A DNA stretch of 19,177 nucleotides from Desulfobacteraceae bacterium. GTDB taxonomy: Bacteria; Desulfobacterota; Desulfobacteria; Desulfobacterales; JAABPS01. Both the position numbers and the translations under genes were made by a program. Of the stretch, positions 6,176-14,205 are shown one piece after another (within the stretch, counting starts at the first letter, position 1; every line of letters starts with the position of its first letter). Under the pieces are notes generated by a model. The model did not search any database. It was given only the letters and a program-made list of their open reading frames with translations, and was not told the origin of the DNA. The stretch is taken from assembly GCA_011391835.1 (NCBI GenBank), contig JAABPS010000007.1:1-19177 (forward strand). Direction: 5' to 3'.

Positions 6176-8566
6176 TCATTTCGCAGGCATTATCGCAGGA
6201 CGTATAAGAGATGCCGTATGTATCCCACCTCTGGCGCTTGTAAGCACGAGGATATTATACCCTGGCTGTACTATATTGCTAAGTAGTCCTGCAGCCAGTC
6301 CCATCCCACCTGAAACGCCGGATTCACCAACGAGTTTTTTGAAACAAATTTTTTTTAACTCGTTACCCCTTATTCCTTTTAGACTTTCATAGACCTGATC
6401 CAACGAAGATTCAACAGGCTGAATCCCATTTTCAGGGCTCATGCATAACACACCCGAATCCGTATGTTCACCCTTTTTCATGCAATCAAAAGCAGCTCGT
6501 AAAAGATGATCCCCGTTTTGTGAATAATCCTGGGGCCCGCATGACGTATCGTTCACCGTACTCCACCCGGTTATAGTACCGTAAACTTTTGCACCTCTCT
6601 GAGCAGCGGATTGATCGGATTCGAGTACCATGCTGACGGCCCCTTCACCCAGAATCAGCCCGCTGTGGGCATCCTTTTTTAACATGCCGAGCTCATGATG
6701 GATAGCCAGTACAGAGCTGCTTATTTCTTCAGCAGCACTGACGATCACACGGCTTGCCTTGCCTTTCTGGATCAGCATTGCGCCCCAGTGAAGGCTGATA
6801 TCCCAGGACGCTTCATCTGTCACTACAACCCATATAGGGCCCTTTTGCCTCATCATCTGAGATACCAGCGACGGCGGCGCATTAGTAACAGAAAAATTAA
6901 ATTCCTGCGGGGATGTGGATTTCGGACCCTCTTCAAGGAGCTGGGTGTAAAAGCGATGAACATTTTCCGAGCACCCGAACGCTGAACCATACACATAAGC
7001 GGTCTGGTCGTCCATTTGGTCGCCAAGTCCTGCATCCTGTATTGCTTCGTCCATGGATGCAAAAAGAAATGTGCCCTGTTTGTTCAGGCGGCGGCGTAAT
7101 TTTACCGGTATTCTCTCCCGGACGCAGGCCATGTCCACAAGCCCTCCTGTAAATCCTTCCCATTCATCTCCCATCGCTTCCAAAGATACCATTCCATTTG
7201 TCTTGTCGTGAATAGACTTCACAAATGCCTTCTGCCCAACACCCAGAGGCGTGACCACACCGATACCTGTAATAACAGGGCGTGGATGGGTCTGCGCATT
7301 GCATGGATCATCCAAATGGCGTACAGGACTCTTCTGAAAAACAAGCGAGATATTACTTCCCCCAAATGCAAAAGAATTGGATATGGCACTTCTGAGGTTT
7401 CTTTTTTTTGCCACCAGAGGTGTATAATCCAGGTTGCATTCCGGATCGGGTGTCGTTAGATTTGCAGTGGGAGGCACTAAATCAGAGTTCAGGCTCAGGA
7501 CTGTGGCAATGGCTTCAATGATGCTTGCAGCCCCAAGTGTATGCCCGATGGTTGATTTGATCGATGATATGGATATTTTTTCCGCGTGAGAACCAAATGT
7601 CTTTTTTATTCCCTTTGTTTCCGCAATATCATTTAACACCGTGCCGGTTCCATGTGCATTCACGTACTCTATTTCATTGGGTTCAAGTCCCGCATCTTTT
7701 AAGGCCATATCCATGGTCTCCGAAATGGCTTCACCCTCAGGATGCGGCGCCGTAAAATGATGAAGGTCTGTCATGAGCCCGTATCCATTCAAATACGCAA
7801 TGGAAGCAATACTGCTTCTATGGCGGATGTTCGTTTTTTCCAGAACCATAGCTCCCGCGCCTTCTCCAAGAATGAGACCCTTTCGATGCGTATCAAAGGG
7901 CTGACATTTCTCTGGAGCTACAGACCGCAGAATATTAAACCCTGCGTGCGTCACCTCAGATAAAGTTTCAACTCCGACCACCAGGACATAGTCGGCCTCA
8001 TCCGATTCAATGAGTTCTTTTCCTGCGGCCAATGCCAGCCCGCTGGAAGAGCATACCGTGGCCACTGTCATCCGCGGCCCTGGCATTGAAAACTCACGTG
8101 CGATGTTCGTTGCGATGGCGGAAAGACAAAAAGAGGATAATAACGACGGGGCAGAAGCAATCCGCTGTTTTAAGTGGCGTTTCCTGAAAAACTCTTCCAG
8201 ACCCAAAATTCCGCCGGCCGCAGTTCCCACAATAATCCCCGTTCGTTCCGGATAAAAAATACTGCGGGTTTCCGGATCCAAAAGACCTGAATGTTTCAGT
8301 GCTTCGGCTGCTGCTGCTAATGCCATGGAATCGGCTCTGGACAGGGTTTTTTCGTCAGAGCGTACTGGTTTGAAAAAATGCTTCCCGTCAATTCCGGCTG
8401 CCATATGAGTTCGATGACCTTCAACAGGAAAAAGATGGATGTGTGTAAAAGCATCCTTTCCTGCAGCAACGGATTTCCAAAAATCCGCAACCGTGTTTCC
8501 ATACGGGGTGACAGCGCCCAGGCCTGTAATTCGTACACATGCGGGCTTACTCGTTGGGCGTATCAT
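6176..8566 (-). CDS. Fused ketosynthase and chain-length-factor-like protein
   Basis: A 796-residue tandem of two thiolase-fold KS domains. Domain 1 (about 10-412) is a complete FabF-type KS: catalytic C172 in TVATVCSSSGLA, H305 in VNAHGTGT, K337 and H342 in KSTIGHTLGAAS, and the FGGSN signature near 401-405. Domain 2 (about 428-790) restarts with PVITGIGVVTPLG but has lost the catalytic residues. The nucleophile position reads VVTDEASWDI (Glu585 or Asp584 instead of Cys). AHGTGT is replaced by a SPENGI-like stretch, and the second His by Glu748 in KLVGESG. Domain 2 therefore looks like a chain-length factor, as in type II polyketide KS-CLF heterodimers, but fused in one chain. It probably condenses malonyl-ACP on the ACP encoded at 13018-13281. 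The start codon overlaps the upstream stop as ATGA, implying translational coupling. Confidence 0.93.
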   Translation of the reverse strand: MIRPTSKPACVRITGLGAVTPYGNTVADFWKSVAAGKDAFTHIHLFPVEGHRTHMAAGIDGKHFFKPVRSDEKTLSRADSMALAAAAEALKHSGLLDPETRSIFYPERTGIIVGTAAGGILGLEEFFRKRHLKQRIASAPSLLSSFCLSAIATNIAREFSMPGPRMTVATVCSSSGLALAAGKELIESDEADYVLVVGVETLSEVTHAGFNILRSVAPEKCQPFDTHRKGLILGEGAGAMVLEKTNIRHRSSIASIAYLNGYGLMTDLHHFTAPHPEGEAISETMDMALKDAGLEPNEIEYVNAHGTGTVLNDIAETKGIKKTFGSHAEKISISSIKSTIGHTLGAASIIEAIATVLSLNSDLVPPTANLTTPDPECNLDYTPLVAKKRNLRSAISNSFAFGGSNISLVFQKSPVRHLDDPCNAQTHPRPVITGIGVVTPLGVGQKAFVKSIHDKTNGMVSLEAMGDEWEGFTGGLVDMACVRERIPVKLRRRLNKQGTFLFASMDEAIQDAGLGDQMDDQTAYVYGSAFGCSENVHRFYTQLLEEGPKSTSPQEFNFSVTNAPPSLVSQMMRQKGPIWVVVTDEASWDISLHWGAMLIQKGKASRVIVSAAEEISSSVLAIHHELGMLKKDAHSGLILGEGAVSMVLESDQSAAQRGAKVYGTITGWSTVNDTSCGPQDYSQNGDHLLRAAFDCMKKGEHTDSGVLCMSPENGIQPVESSLDQVYESLKGIRGNELKKICFKKLVGESGVSGGMGLAAGLLSNIVQPGYNILVLTSARGGIHTASLIRPAIMPAK

Positions 8567-9231
8567 GGCGGGCTCAACCGGTTTAATTTTGTTCCTCTGG
8601 GCAGGGAAAAATTCAGGATGCCGGGCGGCAACGGCTGGTTCATTTTTTTATCTGTAAAAACAATCTTCGTTATATCTCCGTTTTCACCGCTGATGCTGAA
8701 ATGATTGACCAGAAGGGTTTTTTTATCCAGAAAAATACTCACCTGTGGAGCGCCTTGTTTTTGCTGGGTCTCCTTAAACCAGAAGCCATGGGTGTCTGAA
8801 TATATCTTTCCCTTAAAGCTGCTCGGATCCCAGTTAAAGATATCCGGATGTGCGGGCGTCCCTTTATCTGTTGAAATATCGGCTATATCAGCCGTACCGC
8901 TTCCGATAACGTAGATCATGGCCTCGTTTCCCTGGACGCGTAAAATAGACTGAACAGGGCGGTGATATTTCATAAAAAATAGATGATTCCGGTCATAATA
9001 GATCGTCCCTTCATAGACAAGGGGTGACGGCAATGCTTTAAGGGTTCTCTCTTCAACAAAACCTGCTTCAAATGTTCTGATTCCTGCCTGAATTGTCTTC
9101 AAACGGTTCATTAAATCTTCCCTTTCTGCCGGACTGAGCAGGCGCATCTTCTCGCCGCCCGCCAGCAGGTGCACGGGAATAAAAGAGGCAATCATCCACA
9201 CGACGAAACAGGCAACTATTCCTTTTTTCAT
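8563..9231 (-). CDS. LolA-like periplasmic lipid/lipoprotein carrier
   Basis: A 222-residue protein with an N-terminal signal peptide (about 1-24, hydrophobic ACFVVWMIASFIPVHLLAG) and a LolA-like body: FEAGFVEERTLKALPSPL (about 54-71), YEGTIYYDRNHLFFMKYHRP, a central DIFNWDPSSFKGKIY, and C-terminal strands ending LNFSLPRGTKLNRL. LolA-fold proteins shuttle lipidated or hydrophobic cargo across the periplasm, and dedicated LolA-like genes occur in aryl polyene clusters. Here it probably helps carry the cluster's product (inference). It starts 1 bp after the methyltransferase stop, with GGCGGTG as a possible ribosome-binding site, and its stop overlaps the KS-CLF start, so it lies in the middle of the operon. 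Confidence 0.85.
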   Translation of the reverse strand: MKKGIVACFVVWMIASFIPVHLLAGGEKMRLLSPAEREDLMNRLKTIQAGIRTFEAGFVEERTLKALPSPLVYEGTIYYDRNHLFFMKYHRPVQSILRVQGNEAMIYVIGSGTADIADISTDKGTPAHPDIFNWDPSSFKGKIYSDTHGFWFKETQQKQGAPQVSIFLDKKTLLVNHFSISGENGDITKIVFTDKKMNQPLPPGILNFSLPRGTKLNRLSPP

Positions 9232-9232
9232 A

Positions 9233-9910
9233 TTACACCGCCAGCGCTTTCAATCCTTTAACGATCCACATCTCCATTGGATTCACATGAATGGTAAACC
9301 CGTTCAGATTATTTAACATCAAAATGTTTTTTATTTCAACAGATCTCCATGCGGCCTGAATAGAATTCCGGATGCCCAGGCGGCCGCTCGTAAAGAAAAA
9401 AACGCATTGCCACACGAAGTTGAGTGTATGATACATGAATCGGGGCATATCCCGCCGGAAATCAATGCACAGAAATACACCACCGGGTTTAAGCACGCGG
9501 TCGATCTCCCTAAAAAAATCCCCGGGCTGTTCCATGTGATGCAGCGCAAAAAAGGAAGTGATAATATCTATGGAGCGGGAGCCAATGGGAAGGCATTTAC
9601 CGTCTCCGGCCAACAGATGGATTTTTATGTTTAGTATTTTTCTGTTTTCTGCCGCTTTGTTCAGCATGCCGGCAGATATGTCCAGTCCTGTAAAATCGGC
9701 CTCCGGGAAAAACCGTTTCAAGTAGAGGGGTATGGATGCCGGCCCGGTGCCGATATCAAGTACGTTCATACCGGACGCCAGATGCGAACCAAGAATTTTC
9801 TGAACCCGCCGGGCGGCAGCGTATCCTCCCCAGCGCGCCACGCGTGAAAAAACCGTGAGCGCATTTTCATCCACTTCCTGTCCTTCCGGTATCCTATGCA
9901 AATAGGGCAT
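9233..9910 (-). CDS. Class I SAM-dependent methyltransferase
   Basis: A 225-residue Rossmann-fold methyltransferase of the UbiE/Methyltransf_11 type. SAM-binding motif I is VLDIGTGPASIP (about 50-61), the acidic loop after strand 2 is GLDIS (about 75-79), motif II is DIITSFFALHHMEQP and motif III is RVLKPGGVFLCIDF. The target is unknown; an O- or C-methylation of the cluster's product is inferred. The start was placed at the ATG giving MPYLHRIPEGQ because GAGGTGG (9915-9921) lies upstream at good spacing. The frame is open a further 17 codons but has no ribosome-binding site there. It overlaps the membrane-protein gene upstream by 17 nt and leads directly into the LolA-like gene. Confidence 0.9.
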   Translation of the reverse strand: MPYLHRIPEGQEVDENALTVFSRVARWGGYAAARRVQKILGSHLASGMNVLDIGTGPASIPLYLKRFFPEADFTGLDISAGMLNKAAENRKILNIKIHLLAGDGKCLPIGSRSIDIITSFFALHHMEQPGDFFREIDRVLKPGGVFLCIDFRRDMPRFMYHTLNFVWQCVFFFTSGRLGIRNSIQAAWRSVEIKNILMLNNLNGFTIHVNPMEMWIVKGLKALAV

Positions 9911-10379
9911 CAATCCACCTCGCAGGAAAGTAAAACACCAGGATCGACAATAGCGTTCCAATAAAAGAGCCGGACATAATTAATAGTGTAGCAAATATCC
10001 GGTTCAAATTGAGCATGAACGAAAGGATACATGCGGAGAAAATGCCAAATCCGCGAAAGGGAAGCAATGATACAGCCACAATGGCTGCGGGCTGAAATCG
10101 GGATATCCGCCTCCATAAAGGGCTTGCCTCCATCCGGCTTTGAATTTTCTGAGACCGATGCTGAGCCCATTTTTGAAGACGTTTGGGCAGAATCTTATGC
10201 CATCGGGATTTTTCTAAAATAATTCCGTAAACAGGTATCTGAAACAGGTCAATGAAAATAACCATCAGAAATATTTGGTATGGTTTAATACCGGCAATCA
10301 GACACGCCGCAACCACGCCCACACGGCCCGCAGCCAGATAGGAGGCAAAAACAATTCCGATAAGGCTCAGCACAGACAT
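9894..10379 (-). CDS. Small multi-pass membrane protein (COG2426-like)
   Basis: A 161-residue hydrophobic protein with about four or five predicted membrane segments: MSVLSLIGIVFASYLAAG, VGVVAACLIAGI, IFLMVIFIDLFQIPVYGIIL, AAIVAVSLLPFRGFGIFSAC, and IFATLLIMSGSFIGTLLSIL. A basic cytosolic loop lies in the middle (KILPKRLQKWAQHR). The size and the LPFRGFG element before a Leu/Asn-Arg stretch resemble the small multidrug-export (COG2426) family, but the match is from memory and tentative. The start is the ATG behind a strong AGGAGAGG site (10385-10392). The frame extends 58 codons upstream inside the radical SAM gene, but that stretch is not membrane-protein-like. It overlaps the genes on both sides, so it is integral to the operon. 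Confidence 0.75.
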   Translation of the reverse strand: MSVLSLIGIVFASYLAAGRVGVVAACLIAGIKPYQIFLMVIFIDLFQIPVYGIILEKSRWHKILPKRLQKWAQHRSQKIQSRMEASPLWRRISRFQPAAIVAVSLLPFRGFGIFSACILSFMLNLNRIFATLLIMSGSFIGTLLSILVFYFPARWIDALFA

Positions 10380-11734
10380 AAATTCCTCTCCTGAAAGGAT
10401 TGCTGTACAGCCGGATTCCACAGAGAGCAGGCCAGACGGGTTTGAGACCTGTGCAGGGAAAAATTGGAAATAAGGAAATGAAATGAAAAGCCGGGACGGT
10501 TCTTTAATCTGGAAAAGATGGATGTGGGTGATGCCAGATATTTCAGCGCCCATGAATACCCCTGCTGAAGTTCTTCGACCGTCATGTTTTTCGGCTGAAA
10601 GACCACATGGCTCAGATCATATTTAGACCAGTCTCGGTGAAGGATCCGGTTTTCTTTCTCCATTGTGTCAAATAACGGTGTTCCGGGGAAAGGCGTCAGA
10701 ATGCTGATATGCGGCAGTTCAATGCCCGTTTCCTGAATAAAGGCCGCTGTTTCCTGAAATACATTAACCGTATCCGTATCAAAACCGAAGATAAACGAAC
10801 CCTGGATACCTATCCCGTGCGCATGAATCCGTGATACAGCCTCACGCATGGAATCCACAGTACCATACGACTGATTCTTTAATAAATAGTCTTCGGCATT
10901 TAAGGACTCAAATCCTATAAATAATGAAATGCATCCGCTATCCTGAAGTTTTTTTAAAAATGAGTCGTCTTTGCTGATGGATAGATTCGAAAAACCCATC
11001 CACTGATATCCGTATTTTTGAAACAGGTTCATAATCGACACGGCCCGTTCCTTTTTCATGAGAAAATTATCATCCACAACAAATAACCGGTGTGATTTGA
11101 AACTGCTTAAGTGGTTGAGTTCTTTTTCCACTGTTTCAATGGATTTCAGGCGGAGTTTTCGCCCGGATATGTTCGGTACCAGGCAAAAATCGCAATTATA
11201 TGCACACCCGCGACCTGTTTGAATCGGTGACATGAAGAAACGGTGCCGCCAGTTCAAAAGCTGCAGTTCAGGAAAGGGTATGGTGTCGAGAGATATCTGG
11301 GATGCGGCTTTATAAACCGGCTTCAGATCATTCGACTCAAAATCAGATAGCAGCGGTTTAATCAATCCTTCAGCTTCGCCCACAACTACAGAGGTCGCAT
11401 GCATAGATGCTTCGTCAACCAGAATGGAAACATGGACACCCCCCAGTACAACAGGAATTCCGCGGCTTCGAAAGATATCCGCCAGTTCATAGGTCCGGTA
11501 AGCAGTGGTGGTCAGAGATGTAATAAAGACAATATCTGCTTTTTCTTTTCCGCTGGCCCGGGTGATTCGTTCATCGATAATTTGAACTGAATACCCTGGA
11601 GGAATCTCCGCTGCAATCAGGGGAAGGCTTAAGAAAGGAAAGGGAAAAACCGCATCATTGGATGTAACAGCGTTTTTCTGATTCGGGGAAATAAGTAGAA
11701 CATGTTTTTTATTCTTGTTTTTTAGCCAGTTCAT
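10367..11734 (-). CDS. Cobalamin-binding-type radical SAM enzyme (class B)
   Basis: A 455-residue class B radical SAM protein, a paralogue of the one at 3291-4667. The N-terminal B12-binding-type domain (KKHVLLISP, YSVQIIDERI, IPVVLGGVHVSILVDEA, SVVVGEAEG) again lacks DxHxxG. The 4Fe-4S triad is GCAYNCDFC (C177, C181, C184), followed by DSGCISLFIGFESL, GIGIQGSFIFGFD and a DUF4070-like end around YDLSHVVFQPKNMTVEELQQG. The substrate is unknown; it may install or rearrange C-C bonds or methylate an unactivated carbon (inference). Its start overlaps the upstream SPASM-like gene by 26 nt and its end overlaps the membrane-protein gene by 13 nt. Confidence 0.9.
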   Translation of the reverse strand: MNWLKNKNKKHVLLISPNQKNAVTSNDAVFPFPFLSLPLIAAEIPPGYSVQIIDERITRASGKEKADIVFITSLTTTAYRTYELADIFRSRGIPVVLGGVHVSILVDEASMHATSVVVGEAEGLIKPLLSDFESNDLKPVYKAASQISLDTIPFPELQLLNWRHRFFMSPIQTGRGCAYNCDFCLVPNISGRKLRLKSIETVEKELNHLSSFKSHRLFVVDDNFLMKKERAVSIMNLFQKYGYQWMGFSNLSISKDDSFLKKLQDSGCISLFIGFESLNAEDYLLKNQSYGTVDSMREAVSRIHAHGIGIQGSFIFGFDTDTVNVFQETAAFIQETGIELPHISILTPFPGTPLFDTMEKENRILHRDWSKYDLSHVVFQPKNMTVEELQQGYSWALKYLASPTSIFSRLKNRPGFSFHFLISNFSLHRSQTRLACSLWNPAVQQSFQERNLCLC

Positions 11735-12983
11735 TCAGCGCTTCCATGGTGCCTATGGATGTTTCCCTGGCGCCGCATTGTTTGATGACATCCAGAACCT
11801 CTTTGGGTTGGAAAGTCATCATGCAGGTCTGCGGTTCTTTGCAATGCCGCTGGTGAATACCTCGAATCCCTTTAAAAAAATCGGAGCGGATAATTTCCGG
11901 AAAGCTTTTTTCACGGATATTATCCGCAGCAAACGGCATCAGAACGCAGGGTTCCGCATCACCATTGGCATTGATATGCCACATCACCCGCCCGGCACCA
12001 CAGCCTTCGGTCATATAGGTATCGGTCAGAAAGTCAATGATCAGGATAGATTTTGTTCGTTTGAGCTTTTGGATCAAACCGCGGATTTGTGCTTTTTGTT
12101 CAGCTGTGGGCATCAAATCAGCTTGTGTGGAGGCTCTTCCCTGTGGAAGGGCAATGGTTAGCCATCCAAATCCGGCGCCATTTTCAATCATGGTATCAAA
12201 AAATGCCTCTGAGTGAAGCACATCAAAATTCTTGCGGCTGGTCATGGCTGAAAATCCCACAATGACTCCTGCATCTCTTAATTTGCGCATGGTTTCCATG
12301 GCTTTGTCAAATGTGCCAGAGCCTTTCCGGTCGTCTGTGTCTTCTTTGAGTCCGTCTAAACCAATGGCAATACCCGCGTTTCCCATTTCAACCAGCCTTT
12401 TAATTTTGTCGTCATTAATCAAAAGACCGTTGGTGTAGATCATAAATGCCATCCGATGGTGCTTCTGGACAATATCCAAGAGCCATGGCACCATGAACGG
12501 CTCACCGCCTAAAATGATAATAAGATTTGTGCCAGCAGCGTAAGCGTCCGATAATATCTGATCCACCTCATCAAAGGTGAGTTCCTCTTTATGCTCATGG
12601 GTTCCGGCATAACAGCCGTAACATTTCAGGTTACACCGAAGGGTGGGGCTGATCATCAGCGCCCCGGGCGGCGCTGCACCATGCTGATGATAAAAATTCA
12701 GCCGCTTTTTATATCCAAAAAATATGGATCCAAGAATGAAATTGTTCAGTATGGCAGACCGGGCTTTCGGGTTGGCCTGCCGGAGGATCCTTCGAACCGC
12801 TTCAATGCCCGGGTGATCCTCCTGGATCAGTTTTATAGCACCGTTTATTCCCTGGCTGTGATATTGAATCGATGCCAGCTTTTCAAAAAGATGAACGGTT
12901 CGGATCAAATTTTTTTTAGACAAGTTGCCCGCCAGTCCAATCAACCTGCTGGATAAAAATTTAGGCAATTTGAAATGTTTCAT
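11709..12983 (-). CDS. Radical SAM enzyme with SPASM-like C-terminus
   Basis: A 424-residue radical SAM protein without a cobalamin-type domain. A helical N-terminal extension (about 1-105) precedes the 4Fe-4S motif LRCNLKCYGC (C117, C121, C124), then LGGEPF (about 158-163) and the GIAIGLDG strand. The C-terminal part carries a SPASM-like Cys set: C328 in EGCGAG, C346 in DAEPC, then C381, C387 and C403, suggesting one or two auxiliary Fe-S clusters. SPASM enzymes usually modify peptides, but related radical SAM enzymes act on lipids; in this ACP/KS context a lipid-type substrate is likelier (inference). It starts 34 bp after the ACP stop with an AAAGGATG site, and its 3' end overlaps the next radical SAM gene by 26 nt. 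Confidence 0.88.
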   Translation of the reverse strand: MKHFKLPKFLSSRLIGLAGNLSKKNLIRTVHLFEKLASIQYHSQGINGAIKLIQEDHPGIEAVRRILRQANPKARSAILNNFILGSIFFGYKKRLNFYHQHGAAPPGALMISPTLRCNLKCYGCYAGTHEHKEELTFDEVDQILSDAYAAGTNLIIILGGEPFMVPWLLDIVQKHHRMAFMIYTNGLLINDDKIKRLVEMGNAGIAIGLDGLKEDTDDRKGSGTFDKAMETMRKLRDAGVIVGFSAMTSRKNFDVLHSEAFFDTMIENGAGFGWLTIALPQGRASTQADLMPTAEQKAQIRGLIQKLKRTKSILIIDFLTDTYMTEGCGAGRVMWHINANGDAEPCVLMPFAADNIREKSFPEIIRSDFFKGIRGIHQRHCKEPQTCMMTFQPKEVLDVIKQCGARETSIGTMEALNELAKKQE

Positions 12984-13017
12984 GTATCATCCTTTAATCG
13001 TTTAGCACTGAACCAAA

Positions 13018-13281
13018 CTAATTTGCCTTTTTCCCCAACACAAAATCCGCCAGAGCGTCAATGGAAGCAAAGGCTTTTTTGCCGACCTCTTCATCTTCGA
13101 TGATTACATTGTACGACTTTTCCAGCGCAACAACAAGTTCCAGTGCATCAATGGAGTCAAGCCCCAGGCCCTCGCCAAAAAGAGGCGCACTGTCTTCAAT
13201 ATCACTGGCCTGGATTTCTTCCAGATGCAGTGTTTCAATAATGAGATGTTTCAGTTCAGATTTTAATGATTCTCTGTCCAC
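13018..13281 (-). CDS. Acyl carrier protein
   Basis: An acidic 87-residue type II acyl carrier protein. The 4'-phosphopantetheine site is GLDSIDALEL with Ser43 (numbered from the GTG start). Flanking features are typical: SAPLFGEGLGLDS, LEKSYNVIIEDEE and a C-terminal ADFVLGKK helix. It carries the growing acyl chain as a thioester for the KS-CLF protein. The start was placed at GTG because a perfect AGGAGGG lies 9 nt upstream. An in-frame TTG two codons earlier is too close to that site, and the ATG of the longest frame lies upstream of it. It lies just downstream of the lipoprotein gene, second in the operon. An ACP from bulk fatty-acid synthesis is less likely because no fab housekeeping genes adjoin it. 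Confidence 0.95.
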   Translation of the reverse strand: MDRESLKSELKHLIIETLHLEEIQASDIEDSAPLFGEGLGLDSIDALELVVALEKSYNVIIEDEEVGKKAFASIDALADFVLGKKAN

Positions 13282-13290
13282 GTTCAACTT

Positions 13291-13297
13291 CCCTCCT
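13291..13297 (-). promoter_or_regulatory. Shine-Dalgarno that fixes the ACP start
   Basis: AGGAGGG on the minus strand, a near-perfect ribosome-binding site placed directly after the lipoprotein stop codon. Its 9-nt spacing to the GTG at 13281 argues for that start over the ATG at 13302, which would put the site inside the coding region. A strong site fits the high ACP output usually needed relative to the enzymes. Confidence 0.75.
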
Positions 13298-13302
13298 AAC
13301 AT

Positions 13303-13935
13303 CTACTTGCCAACTGTTTCTTCTATTTTCGCGCTCAGCCGTGTGGCAAGTACTGAAAGGATATGATTCAGTGTGGACGTCGAGTCCCCGCCCCAGGCGC
13401 CGCCCGATGCCGTATCGCGCGTATATATCCGAATAACAGGCTTTGAAGCGCCCGGTTCATACATTTCACAGACCACTCCGCCCGCAGCCTTGCCGGCCCC
13501 CATGCCAACCCATGCTCTGGCTGCCCGGCTGCCGGGATTGCACTCCACTATTGCGCCTTCTATTCGAAGACCCCTGGGATCATCCTTTGGTATTCGTAAC
13601 GACTGAGTAAAATCCAGGTTAAACCGTTTTATAAATGGCAAATAGGAGAATTGACTCTGTTCCGGCAGCAGCTTCCCGTCAAAATAGGTCACATTAACGC
13701 TTTTATATCTGGAAAGGTTCGCTGAAGGATCCTGCCAGATCAACAGGTTATGGCCCCCTTTCGTCATCCCTGCCTTATATTCTTTTATATTAAAACTATT
13801 ACTCGGATAGTTATAATCTTTAAAACTTTTAAATGATGCGCTATTGGCTGCCGAGTCGGGTGAGGTGGCACAACCGGATAGAAATAAGCCGATTGCCATA
13901 ACCAGGATTCCCGCAATTATCTTTTTGCTATTCAT
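13303..13935 (-). CDS. Outer-envelope lipoprotein of unknown function
   Basis: A 210-residue predicted lipoprotein. The signal peptide (residues 1-21) ends in the lipobox LFLSGC with the lipidated Cys at 22, followed by A-T-S; there is no Asp at +2, which suggests outer-membrane sorting. The mature part includes YKSVNVTYFDGK, a Gly/Ala-rich GSRAARAWVGMGAGKAAGG, and a C-terminal STLNHILSVLATRLSAKI helix. This pattern is like DUF4410/DUF3313-type lipoproteins, named from memory. It is the first gene of the minus-strand arm, with GGAGAG before its ATG. Its place in front of the ACP and in the same operon as LolA suggests a role in anchoring or accepting the product at the outer membrane (inference). 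Confidence 0.82.
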   Translation of the reverse strand: MNSKKIIAGILVMAIGLFLSGCATSPDSAANSASFKSFKDYNYPSNSFNIKEYKAGMTKGGHNLLIWQDPSANLSRYKSVNVTYFDGKLLPEQSQFSYLPFIKRFNLDFTQSLRIPKDDPRGLRIEGAIVECNPGSRAARAWVGMGAGKAAGGVVCEMYEPGASKPVIRIYTRDTASGGAWGGDSTSTLNHILSVLATRLSAKIEETVGK

Positions 13936-14205
13936 GTCGTCTCTCCATAATTGTTCACATAAGAACCATATAACCTATTATTTTATAATAATATTCAGTG
14001 CAACAAAGGCTCTGTCTTTTTGTGAAACAGCCGCCTTATCAAACAACGCCAGATATTATACTTAAGCTATTTAGTCAAGAAATCAAATTCTTTTTTAAAA
14101 GTTCGCATGAAGAATTAGAAAGGAATTGAAAACCGTCCATACCTAAGCTAAAAACATGACAAATAATTTTTCAAATCAATACAACCGGAGCAGATATTTT
14201 TTGTA
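13936..14205. promoter_or_regulatory. Divergent promoter region of the biosynthetic locus
   Basis: A 270-bp AT-rich gap between the two divergent arms, so both promoters must lie here. Minus strand: an exact TATAAT at 14055-14060, without a good -35 at normal spacing (TTGACT at 14073-14078 is only 12 nt away). Plus strand: TTGAAA (14126-14131), 17 nt, then TAAAAA (14149-14154), a modest sigma-70 match. A 7-bp inverted repeat, AATTCTT (14086-14092) and AAGAATT (14110-14116), lies between them, possibly by chance. No riboswitch or regulator gene is visible. Confidence 0.5.

Noticed and set aside
10380..10553. A 58-codon upstream extension of the small membrane protein gene
   Set aside because: It lies inside the radical SAM coding region, is not membrane-like, and bypasses the strong AGGAGAGG site that marks the ATG at 10379.
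11715..12161. A 148-codon plus-strand frame
   Set aside because: Antisense shadow of the SPASM-like radical SAM gene; no recognisable motif or ribosome-binding site.
14086..14116. Inverted repeat AATTCTT/AAGAATT as a regulator operator
   Set aside because: Seven bases in a very AT-rich gap are expected by chance, and no regulator gene is nearby; noted only inside the promoter-region entry.
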